DNA from: Chloroflexota bacterium
GTDB lineage: Bacteria > Chloroflexota > Anaerolineae > J036 > Brachytrichaceae
Length of the DNA stretch: 64,000 nt
Reading direction: 5' to 3'
Assembly: GCA_021788625.1 (NCBI GenBank)
Contig: JAJYKL010000006.1
Coordinates: 21,156-85,155, forward strand
Both the position numbers and the translations under genes were made by a program. The notes beneath the pieces are model-generated. The model made no database searches and was not told where the DNA came from. It worked only from the letters and a program-made list of their open reading frames with translations. Below, in pieces: positions 35,470-43,013 of the stretch (positions within the stretch are counted from its first letter, which is position 1; every line of letters begins with the position of its first letter).

Positions 35470-36756
35470 ATGCAACATACGATATCCATAGACCAGATCG
35501 GCCCGAATGGTGTAGAGATGGCGCGCGCGGTGGAGCAATGCGTGCACTGTGGGTTCTGCCTGTCCACCTGCCCGACATACCTTACACTGGGCGAGGAGAT
35601 GGACTCGCCGCGCGGGCGCATCGTCCTGATGAAGTCGGCTCTGGAGGGCACCCTCCCCCTGTTGGACAGCCTGCCCTTTGTGGATCGCTGCCTCGGGTGC
35701 ATGGCGTGCGTCACCGCGTGTCCTTCAGGTGTGCAGTATGGCAATCTTCTGATACCCTTTCGCGTGCGAGCTGAACCGCTGCGCCCCCGTACCCTCACGG
35801 AGCGGGTTGGCCGCACGCTCGTCCACGAGACGCTGCCCTATCCCGCACGCTTCCGCGTGGCAGCGACGGCAGGCCGATTGGCGGAGCTGCTGCGGCCACA
35901 TCTACCGGAGCCGTTCTCCGCAATGCTCGGCCTCCTGCCAGATCATCTGCCGCGCGATGCGGAGCCGCTGCCTTACCTCTACCCAGCCGCAGGCAAACCC
36001 AAAGCGCGCGTCGCACTGCTGGCAGGTTGCGTGCAGCAGGTGCTGGCGCCGGATATAAACTGGGCCACGTTACGCGTGCTGGCACGCCAGGGCATCGAAG
36101 TGGTCGTCCCACATGGCCAGGGCTGCTGTGGCTCGCTCATGATGCACGATGGCGATGACGAGGGAGCGCGCCGGCTTGCGCGCGTCAACTTACGCGCCTT
36201 CCCGACCGACGTGGACGCAATCGTGACCAATGCGGCCGGGTGCGGCTCGGGTATGAAGGAATATGGCCTGCTCTTTCAGGACGAACCGGATGAAGAGCAG
36301 GCGCGCGCTTTCGCCGGGAAGGTGCGCGACGTAACCGAATTCCTGGTGGGTTTCGAGATGGCGCCTGCATCGCTGCCGGATCCGGTCCGGCTGGCCTACC
36401 ACGACGCCTGTCACCTGGCACACGCGCAGGGTATTGTCGGCGCGCCACGCAAGCTGCTGGGCGCCGTCTCCAATCTCACCGTGCTGGAAATCCCCGAAGG
36501 CGAGTTGTGCTGCGGCTCGGCCGGCACCTACAACGTGGAGCAACCAGAACTGGCCGCGAAGATTGGCGAGCGCAAGGCGAAGAATATCCTGCGCACCGGA
36601 GCAGACGCAGTGGCGGCTGGCAATATCGGCTGCATCGTCCAGATCCGCACCCACCTGGCCCGACTCGGCAGCTCTCTGCCCGTGTTGCACACGATCGAAG
36701 TGCTGGACCGCGCCTACCGGAACGCACCCCTATTCACCACAAATGAACATAGATAA
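35470..36756 (+). CDS. glcF: glycolate oxidase iron-sulfur subunit
   Basis: 428 residues. Two 4Fe-4S motifs, [12 protein letters not shown] and [12 protein letters not shown], followed by two CCG domains: [12 protein letters not shown] ... [11 protein letters not shown] and YHDACHLAH ... [11 protein letters not shown]. The CCG cysteines bind a further cluster and mediate membrane or heme-like partner contact in heterodisulfide-reductase-like proteins. 16 bp after glcE. The stop is inside the first bases of a palindromic repeat. Confidence 0.9.
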   Translation: MQHTISIDQIGPNGVEMARAVEQCVHCGFCLSTCPTYLTLGEEMDSPRGRIVLMKSALEGTLPLLDSLPFVDRCLGCMACVTACPSGVQYGNLLIPFRVRAEPLRPRTLTERVGRTLVHETLPYPARFRVAATAGRLAELLRPHLPEPFSAMLGLLPDHLPRDAEPLPYLYPAAGKPKARVALLAGCVQQVLAPDINWATLRVLARQGIEVVVPHGQGCCGSLMMHDGDDEGARRLARVNLRAFPTDVDAIVTNAAGCGSGMKEYGLLFQDEPDEEQARAFAGKVRDVTEFLVGFEMAPASLPDPVRLAYHDACHLAHAQGIVGAPRKLLGAVSNLTVLEIPEGELCCGSAGTYNVEQPELAAKIGERKAKNILRTGADAVAAGNIGCIVQIRTHLARLGSSLPVLHTIEVLDRAYRNAPLFTTNEHR

Positions 36757-36797
36757 GTACGGATCGGGTATCCATTTGTATTCGTGATCATCTTTGG
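36737..36797. repeat. imperfect palindromic repeat after glcF
   Basis: CCACAAATGAACATAGATAA and the reverse-facing ATTCGTGATCATCTTTGG form an imperfect inverted repeat with GGATCGGGTATCC at its centre. Same family as 34300-34350. Confidence 0.55.
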
Positions 36798-36827
36798 TAT
36801 ATTCCAAGCCGCTATATAGTTGAGCTC

Positions 36828-37964
36828 ATGAATGCACTCCAGCGCTTTTATGCATGCCTGAACTACGAACCGGTGGACCGGGCGCCCTTCTGGATCTGGG
36901 GCCCGTGGCCCGAGACAGCCGAGCTATGGCGCCCGCACGGTTATAACCCCGATCGCCCACCGGACCTTGGCGACGACCCGCGCACCAACGAGGGCGGCTG
37001 GTTCTTCCCCCACCCGCCGTTCGAGCACCGGGTGCTGGAGGAGGACGCCGCGCACGTGTTGTACGTGAACCACGAGGGCATCTTAATGCGCGAGCGCCGG
37101 GATCAGCCGATGAGCTCGATGCCGCAGTTCGTCAAGTTCCCGGTGGAAACACGCGAGGAGTTCCGGCGCTTCTGGCGCGAGCGCATGCAGCCGGACCTGG
37201 CAAAGCGCATCGGGCCAGACTGGCGCGAGCAACTGCTCGCCCGGCGCGCGCTACCGCAGCCCTTCATCATCATCTCCGACCGCTGGGGTGGCTTCTTTGG
37301 TCCCCTGCGCAATCTGACGGGCGTGCAGCGGCTATGCACGCTCTTCTATGATGATGCGGATTTTGTGGACGAGATGATGGACGCCGACGCCGACTTCATC
37401 ATCGCCATGATGTCGCAGATCCTGGACGTGGTCTCCATCGACGCGTTCGGCTTCTGGGAGGACATGGCCTACAAGACGGCGCCGCTGTTATCGCCGCGCC
37501 TGGCCCGGAGCCACATGCTGCCGCGCTACCGGCGCGTGGTGGACTTTCTGCGTGGGCGCGGCGTGCCCTTCGTCGGGCTCGACAGCGACGGCCGGGTCGA
37601 CCAACTGATTCCCGTCTGGATGGACGCGGGGCTGAACTTCCTCTACCCGTTCGAGGTGCAGGCCGGCATGGACGTGCTGGCGGTGCGCCGCAAGTACGGG
37701 CGAGGCTTGCGGCTGTGGGGCGGGGTGGACAAGCGAGCGCTGGCGCACGGGCGAGGAGCGATCGACGCCGAGTTGGAGCGCGTACGGCCGCTCATCGCGG
37801 AGGGCGGCTTCATTCCCCACACCGATCACTCCATCCCACCCGACGTAGCCTACGAGGACTTTCTCTACTACGGGCGACGGATGCGCGAGGTGTGTGAGGA
37901 GGCGGCTTCATCGCCGTCGCCCACGCAGGCTGCATGGTCGGGCCGGGGCGAAGCGGGAAGGTAG
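36828..37964 (+). CDS. uroporphyrinogen decarboxylase (URO-D) family protein
   Basis: 378 residues; opens MNALQRFYACLNYEPVDRAPFW like methyltransferase-type URO-D proteins. LWGGVDKRALAHGR and GGFIPHTDHSIPPDVAYEDF are the C-terminal barrel blocks; HTDHSIPPDV is typical of the MtaA/CmuA side rather than HemE, as is the lack of the HemE RQAGR motif. Found before a sugar ABC operon and after glycolate oxidase, so it probably acts in a catabolic or corrinoid methyl-transfer reaction, not heme synthesis. The last 97 bases overlap the tail of the converging regulator gene. Confidence 0.78.
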   Translation: MNALQRFYACLNYEPVDRAPFWIWGPWPETAELWRPHGYNPDRPPDLGDDPRTNEGGWFFPHPPFEHRVLEEDAAHVLYVNHEGILMRERRDQPMSSMPQFVKFPVETREEFRRFWRERMQPDLAKRIGPDWREQLLARRALPQPFIIISDRWGGFFGPLRNLTGVQRLCTLFYDDADFVDEMMDADADFIIAMMSQILDVVSIDAFGFWEDMAYKTAPLLSPRLARSHMLPRYRRVVDFLRGRGVPFVGLDSDGRVDQLIPVWMDAGLNFLYPFEVQAGMDVLAVRRKYGRGLRLWGGVDKRALAHGRGAIDAELERVRPLIAEGGFIPHTDHSIPPDVAYEDFLYYGRRMREVCEEAASSPSPTQAAWSGRGEAGR

Positions 37965-38779
37965 GTTTGTAGGGCTGGCGTCGAATCCGGCGGGTTCGGC
38001 GGTTCGGGTACGCCGGCCACGATCACCTGCAAGCCAGAGGCGCGCAACTGCTCCAAAATGCCAGGCGCAGCGCCGTTATCGGTGATGATTGTGGACACTC
38101 TATCCAGCGGCACAATTTGCACCAGCGACGCCTTGCCCAGCTTGCCGGAATCGACCAGGGCGATGGTCTGGCGGGCAGCTCGCATCATGCTCTGCTTCAG
38201 GCGAATGCGCCGCATATTCGTGTCCATGAAGCCGTGTTGCAAGTCCACACTGCGCAGGCCCATGAAGTAGCGATCGGCATGCAGCCGGCCGAAGGCTTCC
38301 TCGACTTCCGGCCCCTCCAGGGACATGGTGACCGGGTCCAGCATGCCGGTGCCGGGCACGATCACCGTTACGAAGGGCAGCGCCCCAGCCTCCAATGCCA
38401 CGTTGAGCGCCGCCGTGATCACGTGGAGCGAGTTGATGCCGCGCAGGTGGCACACCATCTCGAGCGTGGTGCTCCCGGCGTCGATGATGATGTTTTCTCC
38501 CGGTTGGACCAATTGAGCCGCGGCCGCGCCGATCAGGCGCTTCTCACGCTCGTGCAGGCGCGCGCGCTCCTGGACGGTCTGGTCCAGTTCGGCGCCGCGA
38601 ACCAAGACAGCACCCCCGAAGGTGCGTAGGACTTCGCCGCGCTTCTCCAACGCCTCTAGGTCTTTGCGTACAGTGATCGCGGAGACTCCCAGGCGCTCCA
38701 CCATTTCCTGGATTGACACGCGTTCCTGAGACTTGATGATCTCGTAAAGTGCGCTAAGCCTGAGCTCTTTTCTGTTCAC
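37868..38779 (-). CDS. DeoR/GlpR-family transcriptional regulator
   Basis: About 304 residues. N-terminal HTH: LSALYEIIKSQERVSIQEMV, then VSAITVRKDLEALEKRG; C-terminal sugar-phosphate sensor with IIIDAGSTTLEMVCHL and the ALVDSGKLGK block. GTG 38779 starts the typical VNRKELR opening; the frame extends upstream without family-like residues. The last 45 residues (PEPPNPPDSTPALQ...) lie beyond the family's usual end and are antisense to the URO-D gene. It probably represses the ABC transporter operon across the divergent region when the sugar phosphate is absent. Confidence 0.83.
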   Translation of the reverse strand: MNRKELRLSALYEIIKSQERVSIQEMVERLGVSAITVRKDLEALEKRGEVLRTFGGAVLVRGAELDQTVQERARLHEREKRLIGAAAAQLVQPGENIIIDAGSTTLEMVCHLRGINSLHVITAALNVALEAGALPFVTVIVPGTGMLDPVTMSLEGPEVEEAFGRLHADRYFMGLRSVDLQHGFMDTNMRRIRLKQSMMRAARQTIALVDSGKLGKASLVQIVPLDRVSTIITDNGAAPGILEQLRASGLQVIVAGVPEPPNPPDSTPALQTYLPASPRPDHAACVGDGDEAASSHTSRIRRP

Positions 38780-38861
38780 GAGTATTGTTCTACCATGTGG
38801 CGGTATAAGAATCAAGCAATTGTGTTGAAAAGAAATAAAAATATATACAAATGAAACCAAA

Positions 38862-38882
38862 ATACTTCGATTTGTGAAGTAT
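38862..38882. promoter_or_regulatory. candidate DeoR-type operator
   Basis: ATACTTC (38862-38868), 7-base gap, GAAGTAT (38876-38882), exact inverted repeat. It lies between the regulator start and the -35 of the ABC operon promoter (3 bp away), so a bound repressor would block that promoter. Confidence 0.5.
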
Positions 38883-38885
38883 CAA

Positions 38886-38914
38886 TTGACACTTGGCGTT
38901 TCGTATGATATACC
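38886..38914 (+). promoter_or_regulatory. sigma70-type promoter of sugar ABC operon (P1)
   Basis: TTGACA (38886-38891), 17-bp spacer, TATACC (38909-38914). An inverted pair GACGTTT (38936-38942) / AAACGTC (38959-38965) follows in the transcribed leader. Confidence 0.65.
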
Positions 38915-39406
38915 TCTGTCTAGTTACTCGCGCGGGACGTTTCCCTTTGGACGCCCACAAACGTCATTGATTTGCTAACAAACAGGAGGAATTACCGTAT
39001 ACCCAGCACTTTAGTGCATCGATACATGCGTTTCACAGCATGGTAAATCAGTGCCCGGAAATGGTATATTGACAATCCCGTTCGGTTTCCAGATTATACA
39101 AGTGCAATAGCCTGGTAGTCGCTTCATCCCGGAGCAGCTTATCACTACCAGTCATTGCCACTAGTTCGTGTATGGCGTGCCAACGTCTCTGTGTACGAGT
39201 AGACGTATATCGAGTGAAGCAGTGAGTGCGATGGAAAACCCAATGAACCTGCCGTCTCTTACCGCCAGGCTATCGCAGTCACTTGGTAAAGGAGGTGATA
39301 CCGAGAGATACCTGAAACCCTTCTACGTCCATGTCGAACATCACATGCATTTTGCCCTGTCAGTTAAGCGTTAACCAGCTCTTATGGTGTGAGGAGAGTG
39401 GAAGTT
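38915..39406 (+). promoter_or_regulatory. long leader of ABC operon with two start-less Shine-Dalgarno sequences
   Basis: 492-base region without a convincing gene. AGGAGGA at 38984-38990 is followed by GTA TAC CCA GCA CTT TAG, where GTA stands at the start position. A second, very strong AAAGGAGGTGATA at 39288-39300 has no ATG, GTG or TTG at usual distance. Either decayed small genes or regulatory elements. Confidence 0.4.
39069..39098 (+). promoter_or_regulatory. possible second promoter (P2)
   Basis: TTGACA (39069-39074) with ATTATA (39093-39098) at 18 bp, inside the long leader. Confidence 0.4.
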
Positions 39407-40927
39407 ATGGTCAAGAAGCCTATAACGAGACGCGATTTTATTAAGGGGGCCGGTTTCGCGCTCAGCTCCGCAGTGCTGGCTGCCTGCGCGCCACAAACGG
39501 TCACCGTCCCAGTCACGCAAATCGTCCAGCAAACATCTGTTGTTACCGTCCCGGTCGTGCAGACGCAGGTCGTCGAGCAGACCGTGCAATCGGTCATCAC
39601 CGCGACGCCGGCGCCCACCAACACGGCGGCACCCGCCGTCATGGATATATGGTGGAACGCCGACATCCCCGACCTCACCACGGCGGAATGGAAGAACGAC
39701 CCGAACGATCCGGTATTCAAAAAGGAGTGGTACTGGGGCGGCCTGGCACGCGTGAAGTTCCTGCCCTGGCTGAAGGCTCACCCCGGTGTGACGATGAAGA
39801 TCACCACGCACAGTTGGGATGCCGACCTGCGCCAGAACCAGCTCATGGCCCTCGCCTCCGGGCTCATCCCCGACACGACCTACGGCGAGGCCTACGTGAA
39901 CGAGTTTGTGCAGTTGGGCGTGTATAACACCGTTTCCAACGACAAGGCAGCGCTGTTCGCCGAGGGCTCCACCCGCGGCTCCACGCTGGACGGCAAGCAC
40001 TACGGCCTGCCGAAGTCTTCTGGCGCCGACGCCTTGTTCATCAACCTGACGCTATGGCAGAAGGCCGGCCTGGACAAGACCAAGCTGCCCACCACCTGGG
40101 ATGACCTGGTGAAGGCGTGCCAGGCCATCTCCAAGATCAACCACAGCGACAAGTGGGGCAACACCTGCTACTACACCTACGGCCCGGGTGGCTCCAGCTA
40201 CGGCCAGGCCATGCGCATCCTGCAATGGTTCAACCAGAACAACGCGCCGTTGGGCAGCGACACGGGCGTCCCCTCGGCCAATGTCCCCGGCGCGGCCGAC
40301 ACGTGGGTATTCCACAACCAGCTCATGTGGACCTCAACCGAGAACCTGATCAACCAGGCTGAGGGCGAGGGTGGCTCGGGTAAGCTGTTCAACGATGGCG
40401 TGATCGCGATCAAGCCAGGCTGGAACAACGACGCCACTTCCGTGGGCGACGGCAACATCGACGGCACCGCCATCCCGTTCCCGCTCCCGCCGAATGGCAA
40501 ACCCGCCACCATCGTGATCGGCAACGACGTCGAGTCGCCGCTGCTACACGGCCCGAACCCGGACCTGGCCGTCAACCTGATCGAGGAGAACGTGCCGAAC
40601 CCAGACGCGCAGGCCTTCCTGGCGAACAACTGCGGCATCTGGATACCAGCCCTAAAGTCGCAGCTGGAGCAATACCAGACCTTCGACCAGTTGAACGGCT
40701 ACAAGACCGACACGGCCAAGAACATCGTGCGCACCACGATGAACATCCTGCTGAACGGCGGCGCCGGGCCGCTGCCGGGGTGGCCCAAGAACGGTTCCAA
40801 CATCTGGACTGAGTGGAACGATATGTACGGGCGCATCTGGAAGAACAAGGAGTCCAAGGACGCCATCCAGAAGGAACTGGACACTCTGCAGAAGGACATT
40901 CAAGGCTTTGTGGCCAAGACTGGTTGA
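39407..40927 (+). CDS. sugar ABC transporter substrate-binding lipoprotein (Tat-type)
   Basis: 506 residues from ATG 39407 (GGAG upstream; a GTG at 39389 is the alternative). The N-terminus combines a twin-arginine motif TRRDFIKGAG with a lipobox ending at Cys27 (SAVLAAC), so it is probably exported folded and lipid-anchored. A linker of about 45 residues rich in Thr, Val and Gln follows (TVTVPVTQIVQQTSVVTVPV). The mature domain is a CUT1 binding protein (LPKSSGADALFINLTLWQKA, LPTTWDDLVKACQAIS). Ligand not evident. First gene of the transporter operon. Confidence 0.88.
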   Translation: MVKKPITRRDFIKGAGFALSSAVLAACAPQTVTVPVTQIVQQTSVVTVPVVQTQVVEQTVQSVITATPAPTNTAAPAVMDIWWNADIPDLTTAEWKNDPNDPVFKKEWYWGGLARVKFLPWLKAHPGVTMKITTHSWDADLRQNQLMALASGLIPDTTYGEAYVNEFVQLGVYNTVSNDKAALFAEGSTRGSTLDGKHYGLPKSSGADALFINLTLWQKAGLDKTKLPTTWDDLVKACQAISKINHSDKWGNTCYYTYGPGGSSYGQAMRILQWFNQNNAPLGSDTGVPSANVPGAADTWVFHNQLMWTSTENLINQAEGEGGSGKLFNDGVIAIKPGWNNDATSVGDGNIDGTAIPFPLPPNGKPATIVIGNDVESPLLHGPNPDLAVNLIEENVPNPDAQAFLANNCGIWIPALKSQLEQYQTFDQLNGYKTDTAKNIVRTTMNILLNGGAGPLPGWPKNGSNIWTEWNDMYGRIWKNKESKDAIQKELDTLQKDIQGFVAKTG

Positions 40928-40973
40928 TCGACGCCAGGCTCAACTGGACCAGGCCAGATCGGGATCTTTCGTA

Positions 40974-41035
40974 CCCGCCTGCGCGGCGGGCGGCCGGAAG
41001 GGGGAAGGCGGAGGCAAGCCTTCGGCATTCCCCCC
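40974..41035 (+). promoter_or_regulatory. intercistronic stem-loops after the binding protein gene
   Basis: CCCGCC/GGCGGG (40974-40990) and GGGGGAA/TTCCCCC (41000-41034) with an inner AGGC/GCCT. Located in a 213-bp gap between binding protein and permeases, where such stems commonly raise binding-protein mRNA over permease mRNA. Confidence 0.5.
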
Positions 41036-41140
41036 AGGAAGATATTGGCAAGCTGAGCTCCTGTGTTGCGCGTTTGCGGCGATATCGCAGCCAGCGCAGA
41101 GGCTCAGCTTTGCAACTGTCATGATTAGGGATCGGCGATT

Positions 41141-42100
41141 ATGAGCCTGAAAACCGTGACCGGCGTTACTGCCGTGTCGGGAGCGGTCTTGCCCTTGAAA
41201 GAGCGGCTTCGGCGGTGGTACTACCACCGCCATGATGCCGTGCTGGCCTGGTCGTTCCTGATCCCCATGGTCATCTACTTCGCCATCATGACCTTTGTCC
41301 CGCTCGCATTCCTCGTGGGGATCAGCTTCACCCGCTGGAACCTCATCTCGCCGCCGCGCTGGGTGGGCCTGGCCAATCTGGCCAAGGTCTTCTCGGACTA
41401 CCGCGAATTCTTCTATCTGAAAGTGATCGGCCGGACATTCCTGTACGCGGTCGCGATCCTGGCCCTGAACGTCTGCACCGGTTTCTTCATCGCCCTGCTG
41501 CTGAACCAGAACCTGAAGGGTAAAGGCGTCTTCCGCACCATGTGGTACCTGCCATCGGTCTTCTCCGGGGCCGTCGTGGCCCTACTCATGCGTATCTACC
41601 TGGCGGCTTCCTCGGTAGGCGTGCTGAACATGGTCATCGGCAAGTTCGGCATCCAGCCGGTCGACTGGCTGAATAACACCTTGTGGACACCGATCATCAC
41701 CGTGCTGTTCCCCGTCTGGCTGGGCATCGGGTTCACGGTCATCTTCTTCCTGGCCGGCCTGCAGAGCGTTGACGAGAACCTCTACGACGCCGCCCGCATC
41801 GACGGCGCGAACGACATCCAGCTTCTGCGCTATGTCACCATCCCGCAGATGGTGCCCGTGCTGTTCTTCATCTCCATGACGGGAATCATCGGCTCCGCGC
41901 AGATGTGGGAGGTGCCGAAGATCATCACCGCAGGCGGCCCAAACTACATGACGTACACCCTGGTGTACAGCATCCAGCAGGACGCCTTCGGGGCGCTGGA
42001 CATGGGGCTGGGGACGGCCCAGTCGCTCGTCCTGTTCGTCATGTTGCTGGCTTTCATCGGGTGGCAGCTCAACAACTACCGCAAACAGTACGGTGTTTAG
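41141..42100 (+). CDS. sugar ABC transporter permease (MalF type)
   Basis: 319 residues, six membrane segments after a 40-residue cytoplasmic N-terminus. The EAA loop reads YDAARIDGANDIQLLRYVTI, the ATPase-docking site of binding-protein-dependent permeases. Forms the membrane channel with the next gene product, 15 bp downstream. Confidence 0.9.
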   Translation: MSLKTVTGVTAVSGAVLPLKERLRRWYYHRHDAVLAWSFLIPMVIYFAIMTFVPLAFLVGISFTRWNLISPPRWVGLANLAKVFSDYREFFYLKVIGRTFLYAVAILALNVCTGFFIALLLNQNLKGKGVFRTMWYLPSVFSGAVVALLMRIYLAASSVGVLNMVIGKFGIQPVDWLNNTLWTPIITVLFPVWLGIGFTVIFFLAGLQSVDENLYDAARIDGANDIQLLRYVTIPQMVPVLFFISMTGIIGSAQMWEVPKIITAGGPNYMTYTLVYSIQQDAFGALDMGLGTAQSLVLFVMLLAFIGWQLNNYRKQYGV

Positions 42101-42115
42101 GCCGGGGATGGAACG

Positions 42116-43006
42116 ATGAGAAAACAAAAGACGATCGTCCGGATTGCCAGTTACGTCTTCCTCACCGTCTCCAGCTTCGTGATGATCTATCCCGTCTTGT
42201 TCATGGCGCTGGGCACGTTCACCACGCGCGACCGCTTCCTGGACGCCACCATCCTGCCCATCCCGGACACGCCGAACATCAACCGGTTCAAGCTGGCGAT
42301 CGATGCGGGCCTGGGTGTTGCGTACGTGTTCACGCTGGAGCGCTGCTTGTGGTACATCTTCATCACGCTCTTCGTTGGCCTGATCGGCGGCTACATCTTC
42401 TCCAAGCTGCGCTTCCCGGGCAGGAACAAGGTGTTCCTGCTCTTCCTGTCTGGCATGGTGATGCCCGGCATCCTGATGCTCGTCCCGAGCTACCTGCTGA
42501 TGGCCTGGTTCCCGTTCGTAGGCGGCAACAACGCCATCGGGCAGGGCGGGCACGGCTTCATCGGCAACTGGCTCGTGCTCTTCGTTGGCGGCTGGGTGCC
42601 CGTGTTCGCCATCTTCCTGCTCAAGCAGAGCTTCGACATGCTGCCCACCGAGTATGAGGACGCAGCCAAGATGGACGGCGCCGGCTTCTTCACCATCATC
42701 TTCCGTGTCTACGGGCCGCTACTGAAGCCGCCCCTCGTCGCACTGGTCATCGTGACCTTCCTGGGTACCTGGAACGACTACCTGTGGCCCGTGCTGACGA
42801 TCTCCGGCCATCCGCAGTGGTACCCCATCGCCATGGCCATCCAGTACGTGAACATCTCCGACACGACCTGGTCCATCGTGGGCCCGACGGATTATCCAGC
42901 GTACATGATTCTCACCTTCATGGCCACGTGGCCTCCCGCCGCGGTCTACTTCTTCCTGCAGCGCTACTTCGTCCAGGGCATGGTTATCAGCGGACTGAAA
43001 GGATAG
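42116..43006 (+). CDS. sugar ABC transporter permease (MalG type)
   Basis: 296 residues, six membrane segments. EAA loop: YEDAAKMDGAGFFTIIFRVY, followed by LGTWNDYLWPV typical of MalG-type partners. The energising ATPase (MsmK/UgpC type) is not encoded in the window, so a shared ATPase elsewhere is expected. Followed after 7 bp by the chaperonin-like gene, which suggests one transcript. Confidence 0.9.
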   Translation: MRKQKTIVRIASYVFLTVSSFVMIYPVLFMALGTFTTRDRFLDATILPIPDTPNINRFKLAIDAGLGVAYVFTLERCLWYIFITLFVGLIGGYIFSKLRFPGRNKVFLLFLSGMVMPGILMLVPSYLLMAWFPFVGGNNAIGQGGHGFIGNWLVLFVGGWVPVFAIFLLKQSFDMLPTEYEDAAKMDGAGFFTIIFRVYGPLLKPPLVALVIVTFLGTWNDYLWPVLTISGHPQWYPIAMAIQYVNISDTTWSIVGPTDYPAYMILTFMATWPPAAVYFFLQRYFVQGMVISGLKG

Positions 43007-43013
43007 GACCGAT

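Noticed and set aside
36828..37964. hemE (heme synthesis uroporphyrinogen decarboxylase)
   Set aside because: Lacks the HemE N-terminal RQAGR motif and sits among catabolic genes; better as a URO-D family member.
39288..39300. Possible 16S rRNA 3' end from the AAAGGAGGTGAT sequence
   Set aside because: It is the complement of the 16S tail, and flanking bases do not continue as rRNA.
39168..39374. 68-codon frame in the ABC leader
   Set aside because: GTG start without ribosome-binding site, contains a strong SD inside, and no protein-like pattern.
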